Shown: piece by piece, positions 1 to 10,659 of the stretch
Layout of the letters: the number at the start of each line of letters is the position of its first letter
How positions within the stretch are numbered: position 1 is the stretch's first letter
Origin: Diphasiastrum complanatum
Taxonomy: Eukaryota; Streptophyta; Lycopodiopsida; Lycopodiales; Lycopodiaceae
Reading direction: 5' to 3'
Assembly (NCBI GenBank): GCA_029204225.1
Contig: CM055098.1
Span: forward strand, 46,894,191-46,958,190
DNA: 64,000 nucleotides
The notes under the pieces: generated by a model
The model's input: only the letters and a program-made list of their open reading frames with translations
The model's database searches: none
Told to the model about the DNA's origin: nothing
Program-made: the position numbers and the translations under genes

Positions 1-24
1 TGACTCTTTCGTGAACTCAAAGGC

Positions 25-926
25 TTGATTTTGAGTTCAGCGAAAGGAAGCCTTCCCTCCACTTCTCAGTTATCCCCTTCTCCACTTCCATCAGTTTCGG
101 GTGAGACTTTGCGGTCTCACCCCAGTGTCTTTAAAGATTTAAAGCCTCCTACTTTTATTGGGGAAGAAAAGGATAGAAATGCAGATATTCTACAAACCTT
201 CCTCAACAAATGGAAGAACATTCATGCTCTTAAACAGACCCCTGACCATTTGCAAGCAATTGAGGCCAGTCTTTCCTTAGGGCCCATGGCCTATAAGTGG
301 TGGTTAAATCTCCAGGAGACTAGGCAGACTCCCCGGTCATGTAAGGCCTTTGAAGAAGCCTTCCTAAGAGAATTCCTATCGGAAAATGAACTTGATAGAG
401 CCTGGGAAGCCTGGGAAAGAACAGTAATGGACAAGTCCCTAATCCAATATATCTCACAGTACCGAGAAGCAATTTTAAAAATTAAAAATATGGATGATTA
501 TCAGAAAATCAGAGGGTTTGTCCGAGGTCTCAAAGATGAATATAAAGTAGAGGTCCAGAGAAACTCGCCTACTACCCTTGAGCAAGCCCTCAGATATGCT
601 AAATCTATGATGATTCAGTGGGTAGGAAGAGGGCGAGACAACAGCCCCTTTCTGAGCAGCCTCCTCAGAAAGACTTTCAATTTAAAAAGAAATTTTTAAA
701 AAGAAAGAAAGAAGATAAAATTAAAGGTGAAGCTCCTCAGAAACGCCCGTCACTCATACAGCCCTTAAAACCAGAATATTTTGAGAAAGCCAAACAAGAA
801 TGTTGTGCTTTGTGTGTATGGGAAAGGGACACACAGTCAGACAGTGTCCCAAGGGGCCTTTCACTAAGAAAGATAAAAAAGATAAGAAACAAGTTCCATC
901 TTGTTCAGACTGTAAGTTTCCCCAGT
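25..926 (+). pseudogene. chromovirus gag with CCHC zinc knuckle (frameshifted)
   Basis: Gag forms the retroelement particle and binds its RNA. The first frame (25-699) has the retrotransposon gag fold signature, a KPPTFIGEE start and the KWWLNL and FEEAFLREF segments typical of the gag core. Reading then moves to another frame, and a third frame carries a complete knuckle, CFVCMGKGHTVRQC (CX2CX4HX4C), at 806-847, followed by a lysine-rich stretch and a stop near 924. At least two frameshifts separate the core from the knuckle. No upstream start is visible before position 25, so the N-terminus may begin outside the window. Confidence 0.8.
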
Positions 927-929
927 GAC

Positions 930-1420
930 TTGGCAGCTTCCGAGATCAAAGTGTATCATGAAGATCATGAACACTGTTGCCAGCTGACCTCTACAATGCT
1001 AGCGAGACCCTTCAGCTTTGGGCCGCATGACCTAGTACGTATGCATGGGAAAGTTGATAACCAGTCAGTAAGAGTTATGGTTGATGATGGGGCAACCCAT
1101 AATTTCATCAACTACACCCTGGTTAAAAAGCTTAAACTGCCAGAAGTACCTAGTCAGCATAGGTACATAGTTTCACTAGCTAAGGGTGAAGATAAGAAAA
1201 TCTGGGAAACTATGGTAAGCAACTTGAGTCTTGGTATTCAGGGGTACCAAGATGAAATAAACTTTCAGATAATGCACCTGGATCGCACAGACATTGTTCT
1301 TGGGAGAGATTGGCTCTACAGTTTAGGACCTTCCCTCCACATAAACTATCAGGAGAACACGCTCAGCTTTCAACATAAAGGCCAAGAGATCCAGTTGCAT
1401 GGGGAGCATGATGTTCCCAA
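930..1420 (+). pseudogene. chromovirus aspartic protease
   Basis: Within an open frame running to 1670 sits a retropepsin-like domain. The active-site segment reads VDDGATHNF at 1080-1106, where most relatives have DSGA; the first aspartate is kept and the serine is replaced by aspartate. Further on, the hydrophobic-glycine segment DIVLGRDWL (about 1290-1317) is the usual second conserved motif of gypsy proteases. The domain cleaves the Gag-Pol polyprotein in active elements. It lies in a different frame from the zinc knuckle, so it would not be made as one polyprotein here. Confidence 0.8.
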
Positions 1421-1578
1421 CAGCCCTATGGTCTGCAGTTCAGAGCTTTGTCAACTAATCAGAGACGACGACCATCAGGTATTCTTATGTGACTTTCAGT
1501 TTATTCCTGAAGTTTCTATTTCTGGTTATATACAACAGAAAATCAATAAATTAGAAACTTTATTGTCTAAATTTAAAG

Positions 1579-3118
1579 ATGTTTTTCCTGAAGATTTGCC
1601 ACATGGTTTGCCACCTAGCAGAGATAGATCATGTAATAAACCTACTACAAGGTACAGCACCCGTTTCTAAACCTCCGTATCGGGTCAGCCGAACAGAGGA
1701 TGAAGAAATAACTAGGCAGTTAACAGACTATCTTGGGAAAGGCCAAATTAAGACCAGTAGTTCACCATGGGCCTCACCAGTCCTTTTGTTGAAAAAGAAA
1801 GAGGGGTCTATGCGTCTTTGCGTAGATTACAGAGACCTCAATAAAGTCACAATTAAGAATAAGTACCCTATGCCTCGGGCAGACGAGTTGTTTGATCAAC
1901 TCGACGGGGCTAAGTTTTTCAGTAAAATAGACCTCAGATCGGGATATCATCAAGTCCGTATAAAATCGGAAAATGTCCCGAAAACAGCGTTTAGGACTCG
2001 TCACGGTCATTATGAGTTTAAGGTGATGCCATTTGGGCTCACAATCGTACTTTTAGATGACATCCTCGTCTACAGCAAAACGAGGAAGGAGCATCTAAAA
2101 CACCTCAGAAAGGTGTTTCGAACGCTTAGAAAGCATAAGCTTTATGCTAAAGAATCCAAGTGTGAATTCTTCGTTGAAGAAGTAGCATATTTGGGTCACA
2201 TTATCTCGTCAGAAGGGATTAAGATGGACCCGAATAAGGTTAAAGCCATACTCAGTTGGCTGAGACATCAGAATATTTTGGAACTTCAGATCTTTCTTGG
2301 TTTGGCGGGATATTACAGACGATTTGTCAGATAGTAGATCCCATGACAAATCTTCTTAAGGGGAAGGGAAAGGAGTTCATTTGGGAGTCCGCACAACAGG
2401 AGAGCTTTGATGCTCTCAAAACAGCCTTAGCTACAGCACCAGTTTTAAAAGTCGTCGACCCCAATCAGCCATTTGTGGTCGAAACAGATGCTAGCGACTT
2501 TGCAGTTGGTGCTGTACTAACTCAGGGTGGACGACCAGTTGCGTTCGAGAGTAAAAAAAAATTGAGCCAGCTCAGACTAGGTACAGTGCCTATGAAAAGG
2601 AACTCTTTTCTATAGTCCATGCCCTTAAGACTTGGAGGCATTATTTGTATGGTGCCAACTTTGACGTCCTGACAGACCATGAAAGTCTTACATACCTTTG
2701 CAATCAACCTGCACTTAGAGATCGGAAAGCTTGTTGGGCAGAGTTGATGCAAGAGTTTGATATGTCTATCAGATATAGACGAGGGAAATTCAATACAGTA
2801 GCAGATGCCCTTAGCAGAATGCCTATGATAAACAAGCTGAGTTTTACTCAGATTCATAATGAGTTACTCGAGTCCTTGAGAGGGAAGTGCCAGCATGATG
2901 CATTCTTCTCTATTATCTGGAACTCAGTCCAGAGCAGACAGTTACAGACTCCAGAACCAGTTCCCGGGGCTGGTGCCTGTTCATCCAAGAATACGACAGT
3001 TTCCTTTGAGGATGATGATGAGTCCAAGTATACGTCAGATGACGTTGAGGATTCTGAGCATGTATTACCCAAGAAAACCCCAGTGGTTGAGGGTCAGTTG
3101 ACTCAAGGATTCAAATGA
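1579..3118 (+). pseudogene. chromovirus reverse transcriptase and RNase H, RT core deleted
   Basis: The RT starts around 1620 (KPPYRVS, then [27 protein letters not shown] and [12 protein letters not shown]). At MPFGLT (about 2026-2043) the sequence jumps straight to [10 protein letters not shown]: the segment that normally links these two motifs (NAPATFQ and about 15 residues) is missing in frame, and the YxDD box reads LLDD (aspartates at 2056-2061). RNase H follows in two other frames (2256-2615 and 2645-3118), with VETDASDFAVGAVL and LTDHESLTYL recognisable and the DALSRMP end at about 2800-2826. A Ser/Asp/Glu-rich spacer (2980-3070) leads to integrase. RT is almost certainly inactive. 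Confidence 0.85.
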
Positions 3119-4348
3119 AAACAGTATTCCATTCAGGATGAGTACTTGCTCTATAGAGATAGAGTATGTGTCCCCAATTCAGAGGATTCCTATATGAATG
3201 TCATGGCAATCCTAGTGTGGGACACCCAGGCATACAGAAGACCTATGAGCTTCTTTGTAGGCAGTTTTTCTGGCCCAGTATGAAAAAGGACGTCCAACAG
3301 TATGTAATCAGTTGCCAGAAATGTCAAGTAAACAAAGCAGAGCGTTTAAAGGCAGGAGGGTTGTTGCAGCCCTTAGAAATACCAGCTGGTAAATGGGAGA
3401 GTATCTCCATGGAATTTATAGTAGGCCTGCCTAAAACCCAAAAGGGTAATGACGCTATATGGGTCACAGTTGACCGTCTGACCAAAATGGCTCATTTTAT
3501 TCCGACCAAAACAACTGTTAGAGCTCCAGAGTTAGCGAGGTCGTTTGTAGACGGGCTATTTAAATTGTACGGTCTACCTTCCGGCATAGTCAGCGACTGG
3601 GACAATAAGTTTAATGGAAATTTTTGGAGGGCAGTATTCCTTCATCTCCATACTAAACTTAATATGAGTACCACCGACCATCCACAGACGGACGGTCAAA
3701 CAGAGAGGGTAAATCAGGTGCTGGAGGATATGCTTCGTGCACGTCAGCAAGAAGCAGACTAATTGGGAGGAGTATCTCTCGATATTAGAGTTTGCTTACA
3801 ACAGTACCAAACATTCAGCTATGGGATACAGCCCATTTATGCTGATGTACAGTTTTCAGCCACGCTCACCCACAGCTGTAGGGTTTAAACAAGAAAAAGT
3901 TGAAGCAGCCAGAAACTTTTTAGAGGACCTAAACCAGATGATAGAACATGCTAAGCGTAGCATTAGGCAGTCCCAGGATCGAGCCAGGCATTATGCAGAT
4001 CCACACAGATGGGATGTGCAGTTCTCCACTGGTGAGAAAGTCTACTTGAGAGCCTCAGTTGACTCTAAAACCCTCAAATCAAGAGTGTGTGCTAAGTTGT
4101 CTCCTAGGTATTGTGGTCCCTTTACCATCAGTAGGAGACTAGGCGAGGTCACCTATGAACTAGAACTCCCACACAGTAGTCAAGTTTTTCCAGTCTTTCA
4201 TGTAAGTCAGTTACGAAAAGCCTTAGCCAGATCAGAAAATCTGGTAGGAGACAGTGTTCTAGTTCTCCCATTAGATCCTCAACAACCTCCACATGAACCA
4301 GAAGAGATTCTTGATAGTAGAGAGACGCAGACTCGTCATACTCTATAA
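3119..4348 (+). pseudogene. chromovirus integrase
   Basis: Integrase inserts the cDNA into the host chromosome. The N-terminal HHCC zinc domain is visible (GHPGIQKTYELL, then CQKCQ near 3315), followed by the catalytic core: MEFIVGLPK where most relatives have an aspartate (MDF), VSDWDNKF with its aspartate, and TDGQTERVNQ with the catalytic glutamate. A frameshift near 3740 moves the reading to a second frame, which continues through WEEYLSILEFAYN and the C-terminal GPF/VFHVSQLRKA region. A TAA at 4346-4348 closes this frame just before the chromodomain. The D-to-E change at the first catalytic residue and the frameshift argue for inactivity. Confidence 0.85.
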
Positions 4349-4465
4349 CGAGAATATCTGGTCAAGTGGAATGATCAGCCTGTTGAGAATGCCACCTGGG
4401 AAAGAGGCAGCGTCCTTCTCAAGATTTTTCCAAACTTTGTCTTAGAGGACCAAGACGGTTCTTAA
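4349..4465 (+). pseudogene. integrase C-terminal chromodomain
   Basis: Directly after the TAA, in the same frame, comes REYLVKWNDQPVENATWER, a chromodomain core with the conserved VKW and ATWE motifs, ending in a stop at 4463-4465. Chromodomains on chromoviral integrases are thought to direct insertion towards modified chromatin. The only break between it and integrase is the single TAA codon at 4346-4348. Confidence 0.85.
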
Positions 4466-4476
4466 GGGGGAGGGAG
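4464..4476 (+). other. polypurine tract
   Basis: AAGGGGGAGGGAG lies immediately before the TGTTACG start of the LTR and right after the last codon. This is the expected primer for plus-strand DNA synthesis. Confidence 0.8.
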
Positions 4477-4828
4477 TGTTACGAGCTCGTGACCAATGCC
4501 GAACCCTAGAGAACACAGATAGGTCAGATACCACAGTCAGGGTCGTGTCTAGCGTACACGACCAACAGGGCAAGACAGTGTGAGTAGTGTGCCCCAGCAC
4601 ATAGCCATGGCGGGCCTAACACAGTCTAGGGACCCTGTCAGTAGGATAGGGCCCCCAGTTGGGTCCCGCCGTGCAGTCGGCCACGTCAGTGACACGTGGC
4701 CGACACTTGGCAGTTGCATGCTACCAGTCCTCACACTGGGCTAGGAGGGGCTTACTCTATATCAGGGAGTAGGCAAGGTTGGGTGGATCAGTTAGTGTTT
4801 GCCCTACTGTGGTGTTAGGATCTATTAC
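4477..4828 (+). repeat. 3' LTR of the chromovirus
   Basis: It begins TGTTACGAGC after the polypurine tract and most plausibly ends at ATCTATTACA near 4828, about 350 bp. A CTATAT stretch near 4754 could serve as a TATA element. The right boundary is inferred from the TG...CA rule and from the start of a foreign gag fragment. No second LTR copy is in the window to confirm it. Confidence 0.6.
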
Positions 4829-5660
4829 AGGGCCCCTGCACCCTTTCCCTTTTGGTCACCACGAGCTTGACACTGATTGGTTTGACCATCAAACTTTCTC
4901 TTTTTATTCCATTTGCCCTTGCGTCCCCAAGGTTGTTGACTACCTGTAGCAACTACCACAATAGGATTCGGGAGAGTTTTTCCATCTTCATAATACAAAG
5001 CCATCTGTATGGCTCCCCACAAATCATGAGATTGCTCTTTGTGCACGAAAGGGTGAATCTCTTTCCTCCACAAAGTGAAATACTTGCGTGTACACAAGAA
5101 CTTCTTGAAAAATGTGTAACAAAGCCTCTCGGTACTTGTTTTCATAATCCTACACGCTCAAGTTACAATAAGTCCATTGCTGCATGGCTCTATTATTTTC
5201 ATCCATAGGCACCTAACCTTGCGTAAACATTTGTCAAAATTCCTCTCATGTGGTTAGAACTAGGTCATCCTTTTCCACCTTCCTCCACCACCTTTGTGCT
5301 GACTCTTGAAAATGATATGTGGCTTCAACAATCATCTTAGTTTCATCATCTATGCTACATCTGAAATGCTTTCTCCCACTTTTGTGTACAGTCCTTTATG
5401 GCATCCGTAGCCCTCATAGATACTGCTCCCGTGAACTTCAAAGGTTTTAGATCCTTGATAGTAGGTAGCTTCCTCTTTCAAAACCGCAACTCAGCTTTAT
5501 GACCCGTTGACAATGTCCTTTCAACTTCCACGGTCATACCACTAATCCTATCTGGTTCTTGTGGGACTTTATTAGCCTTCGATTGATGTAAAATTTGTTG
5601 TAGAACCTCCATAGCATCCACCTTAGAAGAAAACAGCAAATAACAACCCTCCTGAACTAG
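4825..5660 (-). pseudogene. gag fragment of another LTR retrotransposon (antisense)
   Basis: Read on the minus strand, about 5660 to 4825, pieces of a gypsy-type gag are recognisable in changing frames: a KPLKFTG-like opening near 5440, WEKAFQM, then the hallmark RWWRKVEKDDL segment near 5290, and finally an open stretch from 5145 (FFKKFLCTRKYFTLWRKE) to a basic tail rich in K, G and R. The order matches the core of a retrotransposon gag. There is no zinc knuckle, protease or LTR attached, so this is a piece cut by rearrangement or by the neighbouring element. Confidence 0.6.
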
Positions 5661-6454
5661 TTTATCACTGATTACAACACTTTGACACGTCCAAATTTTG
5701 AAAATTGTATATAGATCAACAAGCAAACATGAGAGCTCTATTGCAAGTCTCCACCCAACCATAGCTGCATAAGAATAAGATAAGGAATGCCTAGCAAGGC
5801 TCACACTATATCCCCTCAAGCACCCCTTAACCCTAACATATCCCAACATCGACACATGGCAAAGAAAAGGCATCGAGAAACTTTAAAAAGAGAAAAACAT
5901 AAAAATTCAAAGTATTTGTGGCAGCAATAGGACGTCAACATATGATAGATGGCAAAATCATCATCTTTGAGAGTAGGACGTAAACATTGCAAAACATTTA
6001 AAAGTTGGACACAAAGAAGTGAAACTATGAAATGTACATCAATGTGAAGGTGTCCTAGGAAGAGTGGTGAATACAAAAGAACATCGAGTGAGGAAGGAGA
6101 ATGCTCTTAAGAGTCGTCATTCATACCTGTGGATGCACGAGAGAGAAAAGAAAAATCAGATACAACAGTAGGCATGAAAAAGAGGCTTGAACAACTGGAA
6201 GTATTGAGAAAACTATTCTTCATCGTCAAGCATAAGAAAAACATACAAACAAAATGAATTACATGTAGCTGGAGATAGATGCTTATTGGATACCTTGGTA
6301 TGATGTCCCTATCTTTTGGGCTGATCCTCTACTAGCTTGGGCGTTACGGATACCTTGGCACTCCTGGTTGCTGCTTGATCTTCTTCTGGTTCCTTGGCAT
6401 TCCTGGTTGTTCCATATTGCTTGGTTTCTGATGACGCGGCCGAGATGTTCCCTT
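5661..6454. other. no assignable feature
   Basis: Only short, low-quality open frames on the minus strand and AT-rich sequence. A small local duplication of a CCTTGGCA-TCCTGGTTG segment sits at 6354-6408, next to the chromovirus remnant that follows. Confidence 0.5.
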
Positions 6455-6724
6455 CATCGCCACAATGCTGATCCTGAGTTGTTCCCTTTCTTACCAGCTA
6501 CCATTCACCAGGTTCGCCTTCACCATAGTCGACGCTGCCGGCAGATTCAATTTTTGATCTAGTGGGATGGTCGTCCTATTGAGGAGGCCACATGGGAGCC
6601 TATTAATGTCTTTTATCATATGCCATCACTTGCGGATCAGGATCGTGTTCTTGCTGCACTTGTTGATTCCTCTACATCAGATGTTGCTCTAGTTGTTGAT
6701 GCACCAGGGCTTGCTGCTGTTTGA
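6455..6724 (+). pseudogene. chromodomain of a second chromovirus (3' end only)
   Basis: The frame around 6530-6724 reads a basic stretch (RRCRQIQFLI), one stop, then WDGRPIEEATWEPINVF and a C-terminal tail ending in TGA at 6722. The W-D-G-x-P and ATWE pattern is the same chromodomain core seen at 4.35 kb but clearly diverged from it, so this is a different family. Integrase and everything upstream are missing. It sits just before a purine-rich stretch and an LTR-like block, as expected for the 3' end of a chromovirus. Confidence 0.7.
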
Positions 6725-6761
6725 TCCAGTTTCTTTTCGGCAGTTGGGTCTTTTTTTTGTG

Positions 6762-7270
6762 TCGGGGAGAGTTATGGACTCGGCTCATTACATTCGCCAC
6801 GTCCATTTACATTTACTTTACTTTATGCATAAGCGGGCCTTGGGCCCTTTTTTATTCATTATTGACACTTAGACTTTATGGTTGGCCTTAGGCCTTATCA
6901 TTCATTATTTGGACATTTGGACATATTACTGGAAACTGGGGGCCTTCTTGGAGGGCACGCACTATTATCCCTCCCAGTTGGGCCCTTGCCACTGGGAGCT
7001 TCCTTTTTAGGGCTTCCTTTAGGCTATAAGTAGGGAATTTGTGTCATTTGTTATTTAGCTGATGATATTGATCTCTCTCTTTCCTGCTTTCTAGGGTTAA
7101 GTCTTGCTTATGTGATGCTTTCATAGCTTAGCTCTAGATCAATTGTGGCTTCATTCGTAACTATAACTCTGATATACATGATGCTCTAATTACTATTGAT
7201 TACTTATGGAAATTTTTCTTATTACTACTAGAAATGAGATATGATTCTCTACGTATAAAGCACAAGCTTC
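6762..7270 (+). repeat. probable 3' LTR of the second chromovirus
   Basis: A purine tract (CGGGGAGAG, 6763-6771) follows the chromodomain stop. The next 500 bp contains a TATAAGTAG box at 7025 with promoter-like CT-rich sequence after it. The exact ends are not resolved; no partner LTR is present. Confidence 0.45.
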
Positions 7271-7449
7271 ATGGTACTAAAAGGGGATTTTTACGGATGT
7301 AGGAGATATGGCCTTTGGACAACCACCATTAGCATGATATTATAACCCAAGAAAGAAAACAACAAACAAAGGTACAAAAGTAGCTCTAGTAATTGAAAAG
7401 TTAAGCACACATTGAGACTCGAGAGCAATGTTTTTAAAGGTGGGAGTGC

Positions 7450-9260
7450 ACATACATCACATAGTCCATACTTCGCTATTTTTGGCCACATAAGTACCCA
7501 CACATCTCCAAGAAATGCATCCTATGGGACACCAACTTAATCCCCAGATTCCCAAACCAAAATCGCACAAATTGTCGAATGTATGCATGTGTGCTCTTTG
7601 GAAGACAAGATATGAAGATACCATAAGAATCCAAGAGGCATGTAACCTAAGAATCCCAAGACAAGTGATGACCCTACTAATGAAGCTTCTGAGAGGATGC
7701 AATTGCTACATATAGGTATCTACTTCGCATATCTAACACTTCAACTGTCTAACTCTCCAAAGATGTACAATCATTCAAAAATAGCCTCAATCTATATAGG
7801 GGGCCACAACAAACACAACTAGCACAACTAGTGGGGAACATAGGATTTGCATCGTATCAGATGTAAGAACGTAGTGATTTAGAAGAGTGAGAGGTTGGCC
7901 CAATCGAATTGAGTGATTCAAGTACACCATGTCTCTGCAGCATACATAGGTGTAGGAGTGAACAAAGTATAAAAAAGGCGACACTTATACTATATATCCC
8001 GATTCCCAAATATGCATGCAAAAGTATAATCTCTCCATGTTGGCAAAGGAAGTTTTACCTTTTCCCAGTTCTATCCTGTACTGAAATAAGGTCCATTGAA
8101 AAGTATCGCCATATATGTGTATGAGACAATTTTCAATAATTGACTATTCAGGTTAAATGACCGCCTCTTCATGAAGGATTATTATCAATTGAAGACCATA
8201 ATCTTAGTCTTCATTACATTAGCCTCTAAACCCCAAGCCCCGCAGGAAGACTATAGTGTATCGAGATGCCACTTTAGTCCCTCACTAGAAGGGAAACTAC
8301 CTCACAACTTCCACATATCATTCGATAAAGATCAATATAACAACCAATCTGCAACTTCTACCACCATCTTGAGCTATATAAGAAAGTCTACTTCATCGAT
8401 ATAGAAACCAAAGAGAGTGAGGAGAGAGAACACTTTACTTCATGACAGTAGTGTTGGATACTAGCTCAGATATACCTCTTGCCAATCTGAAGCATCCAAC
8501 AAGCCTCTCATACAGAGCCATAACAACCAGTATAGCGTTCGAGAAGAGATAGACGTTCCTTGGTCTTTGAATGAGGAGATGCATAATGCTAATTCAAAAA
8601 CTCATCTAAAATAGAAAAAAGCAACAATATATCCTCTTCTTGTTGGCTCTGCCCTCCTCAATGAAGCACTACCATGCTATGAAGTGGAGTGTTGTGATCT
8701 GAATCCAACCTACCCCATGGCATGTAAATGTCTAGTCTCAGCATCATTACTCAGTTCTTTTTGCAGTATGATCGCATAGAGCTTAATATATTTAATCATA
8801 ATCATGCAATGTTTCTTGGGTCATAAGGTCTAGCTTTGTGAAGTCGGTGTATAACACTGGTACAAATAGAAAAAGGAACACCAAATATTACTAAAAAGTT
8901 AAGGAGATTGACAATAGTAGGTGAAACAACATTTATTGCATGTATGAGCAATTTTGATTTAAAGTCATCAATATCCCTTGCTTTTTCACATTTCATCAAG
9001 TCAATAGCAATGTGAACCATTTGGCATGCTACAACATAAACATCACTGTCCAACCAGCCATTGGTCCCAAAGTCTTGATCCAAAAAAACTCTGCTTGATC
9101 ATCCTGTGTGGCCACAATAATAGCTTGCAAGAAGTCCAAGAGAAAGGCAGCGCCTCTTGAGCCTCTACCTCCATGTGATCTCATCTCCTCTATATAAATT
9201 CATACCCAAGACAATCCATGAAAAGTAGGTAGACCTCATTGAGGAATGAACGCCATTTCA
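7450..9260 (-). pseudogene. decayed non-LTR (LINE) reverse transcriptase
   Basis: On the minus strand, 9083-8802 is an open segment whose LHKARPYDPRNIA and PTIVNLLNFLVIFGVP parts match the early fingers of LINE RT (leader region, then x-P-x-N-x-R). Around 8300-8170 a GVEANVMKTKIMVFN-like piece corresponds to the RT region just after the YxDD box, and nucleotides 7890-8050 align by eye with the better preserved LINE at 16.4-16.6 kb (shared AATCTCTCCATSTKGGCAA segment). Stops and indels are everywhere. The same family therefore appears twice in the window in the same orientation, this copy being much older. Confidence 0.55.
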
Positions 9261-9379
9261 AATCCAAAGCCGCAAGCGGTATGGGTGGGACCCGATGGCA
9301 CTCCCACACCCTAAGGCCTAAATTCCCATGCACTCTCAGCATAAAGACCGCTCCACGAAAATAGAGACCCGGGCAAAGT

Positions 9380-9401
9380 GGGGGGGGGGGGGGGGGGGGG
9401 G
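9380..9401 (+). repeat. 22-nt poly-G run
   Basis: An uninterrupted run of 22 guanines after CAAAGT, in otherwise ordinary sequence rich in C-containing words. It could form a G-quadruplex, or mark an assembly or sequencing difficulty. Confidence 0.9.
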
Positions 9402-9698
9402 TGTTCAGCAGAGCTACAGATGTCTGCTAAAGACACAATCCACCATTGAGAAGCAATTATTGTGTTCAATCTCAAAATATCAACTCAAGACAACAGATTT
9501 TAACTAAACAAGATTAATAACAACATACTTATGTCTTAAGACTCAACTGAAATCTTCTGGTTCATGCAGACTCACATGATGAAACTTTGAAGCAAAGTTC
9601 AGATCCTTTTAATGTAAAACCTGTGTAAGGGGCTACGTTGAAATGAAGGATTTCTAAAGAGAAACAATAGATAATCAAAAAATACACGATTAACTCAC

Positions 9699-10604
9699 CT
9701 GCATGATGAGTTTCTGATCGACACCACAGTCTTTTAGAAATGTTAGGCTTCTTCGAAGACTTGGCAATGAATCAGCAGTAAATGTATTGCTTCCATCAAT
9801 ATCAACATTATTTTGATTTTTTTCTGGTATGTGTTTTGAATCAGAAAAATTTCTCAGGCCAAGGAGCTGAGAAAGAAGTGAAACTATATACAACAGCAAG
9901 CCCGCATCAAGAAAGACTTGTATCTCAAAAGGCTGCAAACACAAATAAAATCATTAACTCAACCATAGTAACCACATTGCGCGCTGAATATATTTACATT
10001 GAAAGAATAATAGGAGTGAATGAGGAAGCCCAAAATCAACATCCTGCATTTTACTAACAGTTTTCCTACACAAATTCCTCTTAATGGAATGGCATTAGCC
10101 ACAAAATGAGGAATTCTTTTGCTCCTTTTGCTATGCGCTCTCACAAAGTTTTCAAGACAGGTTTTCTTAGTGTATACTAACAGTACATATATCTTCCGCA
10201 CCAAGGGGCTAGTATGTGCAAAAGCATCTCTGCAACCAAAGCTTCTAAAGTTCAAGAAACTTGCAGCAGACAAGCACAATCGAATGAACGTACAGGGGTT
10301 ACAAGGTTTTGAAGAACGTTAAGCATATCTTTGCCAGCACCATTTTTGCCCTGCATACATGTAGTTACAACAGTTATTTAGTTCTGCCTTTGATAGATGT
10401 AGAATACCCAAGATCATAATGAGACTCCAGAATATGCTAACAACATCAAGACTTACTCATTATTAAGTGTTCCACAGTTTCAAATGTTGTAAGAAATGGT
10501 TGATGCGCATCATGTAACACTTCATCAGTCACTACAGTCCTATGCTTGCATCTTAAGTAGGATCTTGCAATCATCAAGTCTATAAAGAAGAAACATGGCA
10601 CATA
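9699..10604 (-). CDS. three exon-like blocks of an unrecognised, possibly host, gene
   Basis: Exon 1 (10604-10457) follows a T-rich CAG acceptor and ends at GTAAGT; it encodes YVPCFFFIDLMIARSYL... to FETVEHLIM. Exon 2 (10350-10294) follows ATGCAG, ends at GTACGT and encodes GKNGAGKDMLNVLQNLVTP. Exon 3 (9932-9699) follows TTTGTGTTTGCAG, ends CAG|GTGAGT, and encodes 78 residues of an amphipathic, leucine-rich segment with an acidic linker. Exons 2 and 3 join in phase (0/0) through a 361-bp intron. Exon 1 ends in phase 1 and does not join exon 2 in the good frame, so either a site is misplaced or the gene is broken. I do not recognise the family; the helical content would suit a large scaffold protein. 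It differs from all retroelement frames around it. Flanking exons on either side were not found. Confidence 0.4.
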
Positions 10605-10659
10605 CTGCATAAATAGACCAAATATAAGACCAATACTCCAGCATGCAGCATTTAAAGTC

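Larger units (their letters stand above)
1..4828 (+). mobile_element. Ty3/gypsy chromovirus, 5' end outside the window, decayed
   Basis: The order gag, zinc knuckle, aspartic protease, RT, RNase H, integrase, chromodomain, polypurine tract, LTR can be read on the plus strand, which is the chromovirus order in Ty3/gypsy. The coding sequence is spread over all three frames by small indels, with in-frame stops and one deletion in the RT core, so it cannot act on its own. The 5' LTR and primer binding site lie left of the window. The right edge is placed at the end of the putative LTR, where an unrelated antisense gag fragment begins. Confidence 0.9.

Noticed and set aside
4549-4734. Antisense 61-codon frame in the chromovirus LTR
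   Set aside because: GC-rich LTR sequence without any protein motif.
9580-9653. A fourth exon downstream of 9,699 (acceptor CTTTAG, donor GTGAGT)
   Set aside because: The intron would be only 45 bp and the frame does not join; chance splice words are likely.
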